Source: Sedimentibacter sp. zth1
GTDB lineage: Bacteria; Bacillota; Clostridia; Tissierellales; Sedimentibacteraceae
DNA: 64,000 nucleotides
Direction of reading: 5' to 3'
Assembly (NCBI RefSeq): GCF_017352195.1
Contig: NZ_CP071445.1
Location: 558,001-622,000, forward strand
The notes beneath the pieces were generated by a model, which searched no databases, had not been told where the DNA came from, and saw only the letters and a program-made list of their open reading frames with translations. This document shows, piece after piece, positions 45,819 to 54,950 of the stretch (its first letter is position 1; each line of letters starts with the position of its first letter). The translations under genes were made by a program, and so were the position numbers.

Positions 45819-47603
45819 ATGGATAATACGTGGAGTTTAAAAGAGTTATATGATGGATTTAATTGTAAAGAATTTAAAAATGATTTAGATGAATTATCTA
45901 GAGGTTATAATGTTATGCAGGATTTTGTAACAAATAACTTCTATAATTATGAAAACACTACTTCAAAAATAGAGAAATATCTTGATTATTATATAAAATA
46001 TAGTGAAATAGCTGCAAAACTTAGAGGCTTTGCATTTTTAAGTTTAGCTACTGACTCTAAAAATAGTGATGCTTCTGCTAATTTAAGTAAAATTGGTGAT
46101 TTGGTAAGTAGTTTAACTGAATCAAGAATAGCATTTCAAAATTATATCATTAATTATGATGACTTAAGTAAATCAATTGAAGAATCAAGTATATTAAAAG
46201 AACATGAATTTTATTTAAATGAAATTGTTGAAGCAAGCCAGCATCAGTTGAGTGATAAAGAAGAGATACTAATTTCAAAAATGAAATTGACGGGTTCATC
46301 AGCATGGTCTCAATTACAAGGTAAAGTATCATCACAAGCAATGGTTGAACTTGAGGAGAATGGCCAAAAAACATGTATACCTATAACTGCATTATCTCAA
46401 CTTCCTTCTACAGAAGATAAAAAGGTTAAAATAAATAGGTTTAAAGCGGAATGCAAGGCATATGATAAATATGCTGACATATCAGCTGCATGCCTAAACA
46501 GTATAAAAGGAGAAGTTATAACAATTGCAAATTTACGTGGATACCAATCACCTATAGATATGACTTTGAATGATTGCAGAATGGATAGAGAAACTTTAGA
46601 TGCATTGATAGGAAGTATTGAAGAATATCTTCCTAAGCTAAGAAAATATTATAAAGTTAAAGCGAAATTATTAAAATATGATAATGGATTACCATATTTT
46701 GATATAACAGCAAATGTAGGAAATTCTAATAAAAAATATAGCATTGAAGAAGCTAAAGGGACTGTACTAAAAGCATTCAGAGGATTTAGTGAAGAATTAT
46801 ATTTATTTGCAAAAAATGCTTTTGATAATAGGTGGGTAGATTTTGAACCAAGACAAGGTAAAAGAAGTGGTGCATTTTGTAGTGGCGTTTATCCAATAAA
46901 ACAAAGTAGAGTACTTACTAATTTTAATGGTGGAATTAAAGACGTAAATACTATTGCTCATGAGTTAGGACACGGTTTCCATGGTAAACAATTATCAACA
47001 GAAAGTATATTAAATAATTCGTATCCTATGCCACTTGCTGAAACAGCTTCAACATTCTGTGAACAAGTATTGAAGGGTGAATTAGTAAAAGAAATTAGTA
47101 AAGAAGAAAAGCTTTCTTTCTTGAGCTTTAGTATATTAAGTGCTGTTGCGGTAACAGTAGATATATTGTCAAGATATTATTTTGAAACTGAGTTTTTTGA
47201 AAGAAGAAAAGATCATACTTTGTCTGTTGAAGAAATTAAAGAAATTATGATAGATGCCCAAAAGAAAAGCTATGGAGATGGATTAGATAGTAAGTATTTA
47301 AATCCATATATGTGGTTAAATAAAGTACATTATTATTATGCTGAAAGAAATTTTTATAACTTTCCATATGCATTTGGACTTTTATTCTCATTAGGATTAC
47401 ACTCAATATATGAGAAAAAGGGAGAAGCTTTTTTAACAGAATATAATAATTTATTGAAAGCAACAGGTAAGATGAAGATAGCAGATGTATGCAAACTTGT
47501 CGGGGTAGATGTAAGAAGTAAAGATTTTTGGAGAATGTCACTTGATAAAATAGTTAAATCCATAGATGAATTTGAAAAATTAGCAAATGAATACAAATGC
47601 TAA
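45819..47603 (+). CDS. M3 family oligoendopeptidase (PepF/M3-like)
   Basis: A zinc peptidase of 594 residues. HELGH at 381-385 followed by the Glu of PLAETASTF gives the M3 site, and NTWSLKELYDGF is a PepF-like start. It hydrolyses short peptides in the cytoplasm. ATG 45819 with GGAGG 6 bases upstream is preferred over the ATG at 45807 that overlaps the preceding stop. Confidence 0.92.
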   Translation: MDNTWSLKELYDGFNCKEFKNDLDELSRGYNVMQDFVTNNFYNYENTTSKIEKYLDYYIKYSEIAAKLRGFAFLSLATDSKNSDASANLSKIGDLVSSLTESRIAFQNYIINYDDLSKSIEESSILKEHEFYLNEIVEASQHQLSDKEEILISKMKLTGSSAWSQLQGKVSSQAMVELEENGQKTCIPITALSQLPSTEDKKVKINRFKAECKAYDKYADISAACLNSIKGEVITIANLRGYQSPIDMTLNDCRMDRETLDALIGSIEEYLPKLRKYYKVKAKLLKYDNGLPYFDITANVGNSNKKYSIEEAKGTVLKAFRGFSEELYLFAKNAFDNRWVDFEPRQGKRSGAFCSGVYPIKQSRVLTNFNGGIKDVNTIAHELGHGFHGKQLSTESILNNSYPMPLAETASTFCEQVLKGELVKEISKEEKLSFLSFSILSAVAVTVDILSRYYFETEFFERRKDHTLSVEEIKEIMIDAQKKSYGDGLDSKYLNPYMWLNKVHYYYAERNFYNFPYAFGLLFSLGLHSIYEKKGEAFLTEYNNLLKATGKMKIADVCKLVGVDVRSKDFWRMSLDKIVKSIDEFEKLANEYKC

Positions 47604-47621
47604 ATCTAGAACATAAAAAAT

Positions 47622-47675
47622 ATGCTCCCTTATATTACATATTTAAATGTATTATTTAGGGAGCACTATTATTTA
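47622..47675. terminator. Long hairpin between the M3 peptidase and nhaC
   Basis: TGCTCCCT and AGGGAGCA close a long, mostly paired stem between two convergent genes. It lacks a run of T on either side, so termination strength is uncertain. Confidence 0.5.
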
Positions 47676-47703
47676 TATTAATTTTTAAAACTATCTAATT
47701 TCA

Positions 47704-49218
47704 CTATTTTGCTTCTTTTTCATTAATATTTTCTTTTTTAGAAATCAAAGAAACAATGTACATTGCAACTACAAATAAAACAACACTTACTATTGCAGTA
47801 GCTATAAAGCTTTTAGAAATACCAGCTACGATATAGCCTAAGAAACAGCAAACTGCAATTGTTAATGCATAAGGTATTTGAGTTGAAACGTGGGCAACGT
47901 GATTACATTGTGCACCAGCAGAAGCCATAATTGTTGTATCAGATATAGGTGATATATGGTCTCCACAAACTGCACCTGCTAAAACAGAGGAAATTGTAAT
48001 AACTAATATTCTTGAACCTTCTGGGAAAACAGCAGTTACTATAGGAATTAATATTGCGAAAGTTCCCCATGAAGTACCAGTAGCAAAAGCAAGCCCTAAA
48101 GCAATTATGAATAAAGTTGCTGGGAATATTGCTTCTGCAATACTTGTAGAATGTAAAGCATTTTGTACAAATGCTCCAGCTTCAAGTTTGTCAGCACAGA
48201 AACCTCCTAAAGTCCATGCTAATATTAATATTAAAATAGCAGAAATCATCATTTTAAATCCTTGAGGTATGCAATCTGCAAATTCTTTGAATTTTATAAT
48301 TCTTCTAGGTATGTAAAGTATAAATATAAATATTAATGTTATGAATGATCCAAATACTAAACCTAGAGATGGATCGCATTCTGAAAAAGCTGTAATGAAT
48401 GGTACACCATCAAAGAAACCGCCTGTGTAAATTAAACTAGTTATACAACTTAAAATTAAAAATGCAACAGGTAATACTAAATCTATTACTTTTCCTTTAG
48501 ATGATGGTGAAGGTTGTTCTATAACTTCTTCATTTATACCACAGAAAACATCACCTTTTTTAGCAGCATTTTCATGTTTTTTCATAGGGCCAAAGTCTCT
48601 ACCGCTGATAGAAATATAAACTACCATTGCCATTGTTAACCATGCATATAAGTTAAAAGGTATAGTTTGTAAGAATAATGAGAAACCATCTCCAGAAGTA
48701 TAACCTGTAACAGCAGCAGCCCAACTTGATATAGGAGCTATAATGCATATAGGAGCAGCTGTTGCATCAATTACATATGCAAGTTTTGCTCTTGAAATGC
48801 TAAATTTGTCTGTTACTGGCCTCATAACGCTACCAACTGTTAAACAGTTAAAATAATCATCTACAAATATCAAAGCACCTAATCCAAATGTTGAAAGCAA
48901 AGCACCTTTTTTTGTTTTGATTTTCTTAATAGCCCAGTTTCCATATGCAGCACTTCCACCAGCTTTTGTCATTAAAGCAACTATAATTCCTAAGAAAACT
49001 AAGAAAATTAAAATTCCGATATTCCAGCTGTCAGCTAATTTTGATGTCATAACTTCAAAAAGAGTTTCAACTGTTGCTACTGGAGCAAAACCTGTGAATA
49101 GTAATGCACCAGTAAGTATACCAATAAATAATGATATGTATACTTCTTTTGTTATTAATGCTAATGCAATAGCAATAATAGGTGGGACCAATGACCAAAA
49201 TGTACCTACAAAGTTCAT
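47704..49218 (-). CDS. nhaC: Na+/H+ antiporter, NhaC family
   Basis: An integral membrane protein of 504 residues with about twelve membrane segments. FWSLVPPIIAIALALITKEVY, LIFVDDYFNCLTVGSVMRP, ATGTSWGTFAILIPI and GAVCGDHISPISDTTIMAS are typical of the NhaC-like branch. It exchanges Na+ for H+ or related amino-acid counter-ions. AAGGAG lies upstream of the start; a leader of about 155 bases separates it from a strong promoter. Confidence 0.9.
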   Translation of the reverse strand: MNFVGTFWSLVPPIIAIALALITKEVYISLFIGILTGALLFTGFAPVATVETLFEVMTSKLADSWNIGILIFLVFLGIIVALMTKAGGSAAYGNWAIKKIKTKKGALLSTFGLGALIFVDDYFNCLTVGSVMRPVTDKFSISRAKLAYVIDATAAPICIIAPISSWAAAVTGYTSGDGFSLFLQTIPFNLYAWLTMAMVVYISISGRDFGPMKKHENAAKKGDVFCGINEEVIEQPSPSSKGKVIDLVLPVAFLILSCITSLIYTGGFFDGVPFITAFSECDPSLGLVFGSFITLIFIFILYIPRRIIKFKEFADCIPQGFKMMISAILILILAWTLGGFCADKLEAGAFVQNALHSTSIAEAIFPATLFIIALGLAFATGTSWGTFAILIPIVTAVFPEGSRILVITISSVLAGAVCGDHISPISDTTIMASAGAQCNHVAHVSTQIPYALTIAVCCFLGYIVAGISKSFIATAIVSVVLFVVAMYIVSLISKKENINEKEAK

Positions 49219-49382
49219 AAAAAAATTCTCCTTTTTAATTATATTTTAAATAAGATTATAATGAAAACGATTGCAAAATAAATAAAAAAAATATAAGTTT
49301 GTTAAAAATAAAATTACTGAAATTATAATAATCTGCAATTGAAATTAATTTCATGTATAAACTTACTTAATTGTACATCTTA

Positions 49383-49411
49383 TTTATATCATAATAAATA
49401 AATATAGTCAA
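49383..49411 (-). promoter_or_regulatory. Promoter of nhaC
   Basis: On the minus strand: TTGACT (49411-49406), 17-bp spacer, TATAAA (49388-49383). The predicted transcript has an AT-rich leader of about 155 nt in which I recognise no known riboswitch. Confidence 0.6.
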
Positions 49412-49549
49412 TATGTGAAACAATATAATAATATGCTTTTAGCGGTAAAAACAACATTATACAAAATATTACAGTATCTATATAACATTTAGTAAAAAAA
49501 TAGATAATAATATTTAATATAATATATAGTTAACTTATTGAAAAAATAA

Positions 49550-49589
49550 TATAATTAAGAATAATTATAAACAATTATTCTTAATTATA
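49550..49589. repeat. Perfect 17-bp inverted repeat
   Basis: Arms at 49550-49566 and 49573-49589 with a 6-base loop; almost pure A/T. It lies between two divergent promoters, with no T tract right after it. Confidence 0.75.
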
Positions 49590-49673
49590 ATTTTACACTG
49601 TCGATAAATGTAAAAATATCTGTTAAATTATTATCATTGTTATAAAAATATTATATAAATTAAAATAAAGAGA

Positions 49674-49702
49674 TTGACTTTTATATATTTTTATGATAAT
49701 TT
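49674..49702 (+). promoter_or_regulatory. Probable promoter of the T-box/aspS transcript
   Basis: TTGACT 49674-49679 with a weak -10 (TAATTT, 49697-49702) at 17 bp spacing. Confidence 0.4.
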
Positions 49703-49719
49703 TAATTAAATTAATATTA

Positions 49720-49905
49720 TGCAATAGGAAGAGTAGTTTGACTAGTTTATTAAGCGAAGCAGGGTTGGTGAGAGCCTGTTAAAAATGGTTATATGAAAGA
49801 CACCTATATAAGATGCATACTAATTGAGAGGAATTATTTTAGGATAATTCAATTAGGGTGGCAACGCGGGTTAACTCGTCCCTTACATGTGGGAGGAGTT
49901 TTTTA
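49720..49905 (+). promoter_or_regulatory. T-box leader controlling aspS (tRNA-Asp sensing)
   Basis: The conserved T-box GGGTGGCAACGCGGG lies at about 49856-49870. Its TGGC would pair with the GCCA acceptor end of tRNA-Asp (discriminator G73). Upstream are stem I features (AGCGAAGCAGGG, GGTGAGAGCC) and a plausible specifier GAC at 49799-49801, the Asp codon. The terminator is the stem 49873-49882 with 49891-49900, then T6. Uncharged tRNA-Asp would stabilise the antiterminator and turn aspS on. Confidence 0.92.
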
Positions 49906-49960
49906 TATGCAAAAAAATTTAAATTACCTCACAAATCAACAATTATAGGAGGATGATACC

Positions 49961-51739
49961 ATGGAATCAATGGGTAACTTAAGAAGAACCAATATGTGTA
50001 ACGACCTGAGAATGGGAGATATTGAAAAAGAAGTTATACTTATGGGTTGGGTACAAAAAAGAAGAAATCTAGGAGGCTTAATATTTGTAGATTTAAGAGA
50101 TGTTACAGGATTATTACAAATAGTATTTGATACAGATGTTAATAAAGAAGCTTTTGAAAAAGCTGAAACTCTTAGAGGCGAATATGTTATTGCTGTAAAA
50201 GGCAAGGTAAAAGAAAGAGAATCTAAAAATCCTGATATGGAAACAGGAGATGTAGAAGTATATGCGGATGAACTAAGAATATTAGATACTGCTGAAACAC
50301 CACCTATTTATGTAAAAGATAATGATGATGTACAAGAACAAATGAGGCTTAAGTACAGATTTCTTGATTTAAGAAAACCATCTATGCAAAAGAAACTTTT
50401 AACTAGAGCAAAGATGAATAATGTAATTAGAAATTATATGTTTGAGAATAGTTTTAACGAGATTGAAACACCATACTTAACAAAACCAACTCCAGAGGGA
50501 GCAAGAGACTATCTTGTACCAAGTAGAGTTAACGAAGGTAAATTCTATGCATTACCACAATCACCACAATTATTCAAACAATTGTTGATGGTATCAGGCT
50601 TCAATAGATATTACCAAATAGTTAGATGTTTTAGAGATGAGGACTTAAGAGCAAATAGACAGCCAGAATTTACACAACTTGACTGTGAAATGTCTTTTGT
50701 TGATGTAGAGGACGTTATAGCTATTAATGAAAAGTTAATTGCAAAAATATTTAAAGAAGTAAAAGGCATTGATATTCAATTACCAATCAAACGTATGTCA
50801 TACCAAACCGCTATGGATAAATATGGTTCAGATAAACCAGACCTTAGATTTGGTTATGAAATTAATGATATTTCAGAAGTGTTTGCTAATTCAACATTTA
50901 ATGCGTTCAAGTCAACTGTTGAAGGTGGCGGAAAGGTTAAATGTATTAAGATTGATGGTTCAGCAGATGATTTTTCTAAAAAAGGTTTATCTAACTTAGA
51001 AAAATTTGTTAAAACTTGTGGAGCTAAAGCACTTGCTTGGTTCAAGCTTAAAAATGGAGTTGTAGAATCACCTATAGCAAAATTCTTAGCAGAATCTGAA
51101 TTAGAAGCATTAAAAGATAAAATGAACTTAGAAGAAAAAGATATAATTTTTGTTATAGCTGATAAAAATAGTGTTGTAAGTACTGCTTTAGGTGCTTTAA
51201 GAACGAAAATCGCTCATAGCAAGAATTTAATATCTAATGATGTATTTGAATTAGTATGGATAACTGAATTTCCATTATTTGAGTATGATGAAGAAGAAAA
51301 TAGATTTGTTGCTAAACACCATCCATTTACAGCACCTATTGACGAAGATATTGATAAGTTAGAGACTAGCCCAGAAACTTGTAGAGCTAAGGCATATGAT
51401 ATTGTTATCAATGGAGATGAAATTGGTGGAGGAAGTATTAGAATTAATAATAGTACTTTACAAAACAGAATGTTTAGAGCATTAGGATTATCTGAAGAAG
51501 AAGCCAATGAAAAATTTGGATTCTTGTTAGAAGCATTTAAATACGGAGTTCCACCTCACGGCGGAATTGCATACGGACTAGACAGATTTACAATGCTTAT
51601 GACAGGCACTGACAACATCAGAGACGTAATAGCATTTCCTAAAACTCAAAGTGCTTCATGCTTGATGACAAACGCACCTTGTGAAGCTAATAATAAGCAA
51701 TTGAGCGAATTAAGTATTAAGGTAGATATACAAGAATAG
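49961..51739 (+). CDS. aspS: Aspartyl-tRNA synthetase
   Basis: A class IIb synthetase of 592 residues, bacterial type: OB-fold anticodon domain (about 1-110; VILMGWVQKRRNLGGLIFVDLRD), class II motifs (FNEIETPYLTKPTPEGARDYLVPSR; RYYQIVRCFRDEDLRANRQPEFTQLD), a bacterial GAD insertion (about 300-420) and motif 3 (GIAYGLDRFTMLM). AGGAGG precedes the ATG. It is controlled by the T-box just upstream. hisS, often adjacent in Firmicutes, is absent here. Confidence 0.97.
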   Translation: MESMGNLRRTNMCNDLRMGDIEKEVILMGWVQKRRNLGGLIFVDLRDVTGLLQIVFDTDVNKEAFEKAETLRGEYVIAVKGKVKERESKNPDMETGDVEVYADELRILDTAETPPIYVKDNDDVQEQMRLKYRFLDLRKPSMQKKLLTRAKMNNVIRNYMFENSFNEIETPYLTKPTPEGARDYLVPSRVNEGKFYALPQSPQLFKQLLMVSGFNRYYQIVRCFRDEDLRANRQPEFTQLDCEMSFVDVEDVIAINEKLIAKIFKEVKGIDIQLPIKRMSYQTAMDKYGSDKPDLRFGYEINDISEVFANSTFNAFKSTVEGGGKVKCIKIDGSADDFSKKGLSNLEKFVKTCGAKALAWFKLKNGVVESPIAKFLAESELEALKDKMNLEEKDIIFVIADKNSVVSTALGALRTKIAHSKNLISNDVFELVWITEFPLFEYDEEENRFVAKHHPFTAPIDEDIDKLETSPETCRAKAYDIVINGDEIGGGSIRINNSTLQNRMFRALGLSEEEANEKFGFLLEAFKYGVPPHGGIAYGLDRFTMLMTGTDNIRDVIAFPKTQSASCLMTNAPCEANNKQLSELSIKVDIQE

Positions 51740-51812
51740 CTGTAATATATGAGTAAGCTTATAATTTAAATTTTGACTACTAAAATAGAGAGTGTTTTAA
51801 TGAGAGATAAAT

Positions 51813-51870
51813 AAGATAGTGAGAAAGTGTTTGATATTGGATAACACTTTCTTTAAAGCTATCTTTTTTT
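51813..51870 (+). terminator. Terminator after aspS
   Basis: Outer stem AAGATAG/CTATCTT (51813-51819, 51859-51865) and inner stem GAAAGTGTT/AACACTTTC (51823-51831, 51843-51851), followed by a run of T. Confidence 0.85.
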
Positions 51871-51958
51871 ATTAAAATCATGTAGAATTTTTCTTAAAAG
51901 CATAGTATAATAAAATTTGTTTATAATTATAATGAATAAAATTACAAAGGTGATAAAT

Positions 51959-52645
51959 TTGAACGAAGAAAAACAAAGATTAGAGCTTGTTTATGGTGAG
52001 AAAGCAGTTGAAAAGCTTAAAAATTCTAAAGTTATGATAGCGGGACTTGGTGGAGTTGGAAGTTACGCTGCTGAAGCTATAACTAGAAGTTTTATAGATA
52101 ATATAGTATTGATTGATTTTGATGTTTATGATATAACTAATCTAAATAGACAATTGCATTCTACTCTTAATAATGTTGGAAGTAGTAAAGCTGATAATAT
52201 TTGTGAAAATATTTATAATATTAATAAAAATGCGAAAGTAACTGTTATAAAAGAAAAACTTGCTCCAGAAAATATACATCAATTTGTATCAAAAGACATT
52301 GATTTCGTTATAGATGCAATAGATGATATAAAAGCAAAGATTAGCTTAATAGAGTATTGCTATACTAATGATATTAAAATTATTAGTAGTATGGGAACGG
52401 GTAATAAAATTTATCCTGATAAATTACAAATTTCTGATATCAAAAAAACATCAATGTGTCCTTTAGCAAAAAAAATGAGATATGAGTTAAAAAAACGTAA
52501 TATAGAAAAATTACCTGTAGTTTTTTCTACAGAAGAAATTATAAGAAATAGTCAAACCAATACAATTGGAAGTACACCATTTGTACCTGCAACAGCAGGG
52601 CTAATGCTTGCTTCTTATGTTGTAAATCAAATAGTGAGGAAGTGA
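51959..52645 (+). CDS. tcdA: tRNA threonylcarbamoyladenosine dehydratase
   Basis: A ThiF/E1-like enzyme of about 228 residues. RLELVYGEKAVEKLKNSKVMIAGLGGVGSYAAEAITRS has the Rossmann GLGGVGS, DFDVYDITNLNRQ the ATP site and IDAIDDI the catalytic Asp region. It cyclises t6A37 in tRNA to ct6A. The TTG at 51959 is preferred because AAAGGTGAT sits just upstream and the family starts here; in-frame ATGs at 51917 and 51932 lack a ribosome site. Confidence 0.88.
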   Translation: MNEEKQRLELVYGEKAVEKLKNSKVMIAGLGGVGSYAAEAITRSFIDNIVLIDFDVYDITNLNRQLHSTLNNVGSSKADNICENIYNINKNAKVTVIKEKLAPENIHQFVSKDIDFVIDAIDDIKAKISLIEYCYTNDIKIISSMGTGNKIYPDKLQISDIKKTSMCPLAKKMRYELKKRNIEKLPVVFSTEEIIRNSQTNTIGSTPFVPATAGLMLASYVVNQIVRK

Positions 52646-52649
52646 TAAT

Positions 52650-53069
52650 ATGGATCAAAATGGAATAGTAAAACAAATTAAAGGAAATAAAGCTATAGTG
52701 ACAATTAAAAGAAAAACGTCATGTGGAGAAAGCTGTGACAGTTGTTCTGCAATGTGCAAGGTGCCTTCCGTTAATATTACGGCTGATTTGATTGATGGAG
52801 TAAAGGTAGGAGATACAGTAGAGGTATTTTCTGAAGATATAAATGTACTTAAATATGCACTTGTTTTATATGGACTACCTCTTTTGTTGATGGTAGCAGT
52901 TATTTTGATGACAAATGCTATATTTAAAGGAGAAAATGGACAACTATATGCAGGACTATGTGGTATAGCTTCACTTGCGGTTTCTTTTATAATTTTAAAA
53001 ATATATGATAAAAAGGAATCATCAAAAAAAAGTTTTAAGTATTTTATTGTAAAAAAAGTTGAAGAATAA
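52650..53069 (+). CDS. RseC/MucC family membrane protein
   Basis: A protein of 139 residues: N-terminal soluble part with a Cys cluster (CGESCDSCSAMC), which may hold a metal or Fe-S centre, then two membrane segments (about 71-90 and 100-115) with a short C-terminal tail. The family includes RseC/RsxF-like proteins and clostridial stand-alone members of unclear role. It starts 4 bases after tcdA. Confidence 0.85.
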   Translation: MDQNGIVKQIKGNKAIVTIKRKTSCGESCDSCSAMCKVPSVNITADLIDGVKVGDTVEVFSEDINVLKYALVLYGLPLLLMVAVILMTNAIFKGENGQLYAGLCGIASLAVSFIILKIYDKKESSKKSFKYFIVKKVEE

Positions 53070-53080
53070 GGATATAATAT

Positions 53081-54391
53081 ATGAACATATTTGAAATGCA
53101 ATATAACGAAGCAATAAAAAAATTAGGACCTCTTGCAGAGAGAATGAGACCTGATAGTCTTGATTATTTTGTTGGACAAAGTCATATTGTAGGTAAAGGA
53201 AAAATTTTAAATCGTGCTATAAAAGCAGACAAGCTTACTTCTGCTATATTTTATGGTCCACCTGGTACAGGTAAAACAACTCTTGCTAAAATTATCGCAA
53301 AATCAACCAATAATAATTTTACAACATTAAATGCTGTAACAAGTGGTATAAAAGATATAAAGGAAAAAATAGAAGAAGCAAAAAATAGTTTGGGAATGTA
53401 TAACAACAGAACTATTCTGTTTATAGATGAAATTCACAGATTTAATAAGGCACAACAGGATGCTTTGCTTCCTTATGTAGAAAATGGAACTATTGTTTTA
53501 ATAGGTGCAACAACAGAAAATCCGTATTTTGAAGTTAATTCAGCACTTATTTCAAGATCATTAGTATTTCAGTTTAAAAAAATAACTAATGATGATATAA
53601 AAAATGTTTTATTAAAAGCTATATCTGATAAAGAAAGAGGATATGGAAATTTAAATGTACAAGTTGAAAATGGTGCATTGGAACATATTGTTAATAATTC
53701 AAATGGTGATGTAAGAAAGGCACTTAGTGCTTTAGAACTTGGAATAACTACTACTGAACCAAATGATCAAAATATAATTAATTTGACTATTGAAGATGCT
53801 GAGGAATGTATTCAAAGTAAAAAAGTAACATATGATAAAAAAGGCGATGAACATTATGATACAATATCAGCCTTTATAAAAAGCTTAAGAGGTTCAGATC
53901 CAGATGCAGCAATTTTTTGGCTTGCAAAAATGATAAAAGGTGGAGAAGATCCTAAGTTTATAGCTAGAAGAATAATTATATCGGCATCAGAAGATGTGGG
54001 AAATGCAGACCCAAGAGCACTTGAAGTTGCTGTGAATGCATTTAAAGCAGTTGAAATAATTGGTATGCCAGAAGGTAGAATTATTTTGGCGCAGGCTGTT
54101 GTCTATATTGCCTGTGCTCCAAAAAGCAATGCTTCATATATGGCTATAAATAAGGCTCTAGGAGCAGTAGAAAAGTGTTCGAATGAAGTACCTAACCATT
54201 TGAAGGATGCAAGCTACAAGGGCGCTAAAAATCTTAAGAGAGGAATAGATTATAAATATCCTCATGACTATAATAAATTTTATGTTAAACAGCAGTACCT
54301 TCCAGATGGAGTTAAAAATATATTTTACGAGCCTAAAGATTCAGGCTATGAAGCAAGAATGAAAAAGTTTTTAGAATATCTCAATAGCTAG
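53081..54391 (+). CDS. rarA: Replication-associated recombination protein RarA (MgsA)
   Basis: An AAA+ ATPase of 436 residues. LAERMRPDSLDYFVGQSHIVG is the family start, Walker A is GPPGTGKTT, Walker B is FIDEIHRF, sensor 1 is GATTEN, and the C-terminal tetramerisation region includes ASEDVGNADPRAL and CAPKSNASYMAI. It acts at stalled replication forks. It follows the RseC-like gene after 11 bases. Confidence 0.95.
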   Translation: MNIFEMQYNEAIKKLGPLAERMRPDSLDYFVGQSHIVGKGKILNRAIKADKLTSAIFYGPPGTGKTTLAKIIAKSTNNNFTTLNAVTSGIKDIKEKIEEAKNSLGMYNNRTILFIDEIHRFNKAQQDALLPYVENGTIVLIGATTENPYFEVNSALISRSLVFQFKKITNDDIKNVLLKAISDKERGYGNLNVQVENGALEHIVNNSNGDVRKALSALELGITTTEPNDQNIINLTIEDAEECIQSKKVTYDKKGDEHYDTISAFIKSLRGSDPDAAIFWLAKMIKGGEDPKFIARRIIISASEDVGNADPRALEVAVNAFKAVEIIGMPEGRIILAQAVVYIACAPKSNASYMAINKALGAVEKCSNEVPNHLKDASYKGAKNLKRGIDYKYPHDYNKFYVKQQYLPDGVKNIFYEPKDSGYEARMKKFLEYLNS

Positions 54392-54416
54392 AACTTTTAG
54401 GAAAGGAGGATAATCA

Positions 54417-54923
54417 ATGAAATATAAATTAATGAATTCAAAAATTACAGACGAAAATATAATTTTAAAATTAGAAAAATGTATTAATTTTATCGATTAT
54501 AACAAAAACAATGAATATGATATAGACATTGATTATTATAATTATGATTTGGTAGAGGATAAGCTTAATAATGATATTGCTTATGAAATAAGAAAAGAAC
54601 ATTATGAGTTTATTAGATTAATAAGAAATGTATTCAAGAAGAATAATATAAATGTTAATGAAGTAAACTTGATTGGAACAGTATCAAATATTGTCAAGGG
54701 TGATATTAATATAAGTGTAATTAAATCTAAGTACCAGCAATATATTAGAAATAACGTTGTTCCATGCAAAGAAATATTTTTATATGAGGATAGCAAAAAA
54801 ACACTTGATATGCTACTTCAAAATGATCAGATAAGTGAAGAAGAATATGAGACAAACATATACATGCTTCAGGAAGAATTAGATATAGATGTAATAGATG
54901 AAGAAAGTGAATATATAAATTAA
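54417..54923 (+). CDS. Hypothetical protein
   Basis: A protein of 168 residues, soluble and acidic, rich in Asn, Ile, Asp and Tyr, with no signal or membrane segment. GAAAGGAGG precedes the ATG. The end (SEEEYETNIYMLQEELDIDVIDEESEY) is strongly acidic. I recognise no family. It is probably co-transcribed with rarA and ends at a terminator. Confidence 0.65.
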   Translation: MKYKLMNSKITDENIILKLEKCINFIDYNKNNEYDIDIDYYNYDLVEDKLNNDIAYEIRKEHYEFIRLIRNVFKKNNINVNEVNLIGTVSNIVKGDINISVIKSKYQQYIRNNVVPCKEIFLYEDSKKTLDMLLQNDQISEEEYETNIYMLQEELDIDVIDEESEYIN

Positions 54924-54950
54924 ATCAGGGCAAACACCCTGATTTTTATT
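54924..54950. terminator. Terminator between convergent genes
   Basis: Stem AATCAGGG/CCCTGATT with loop CAAACA, followed by TTTTATTTTA. It serves the plus-strand gene and possibly the minus-strand M14 gene. Confidence 0.75.

Larger units (their letters stand above)
49219..49673. other. Non-coding stretch between nhaC and the aspS leader
   Basis: No gene seen. It holds the nhaC leader and promoter (49219-49411), then very AT-rich DNA with the 17-bp perfect inverted repeat at 49550-49589. The aspS leader promoter follows at 49674. Confidence 0.6.

Noticed and set aside
49219-49382. Known riboswitch in the nhaC leader
   Set aside because: No conserved motif of a known class was recognised by eye.
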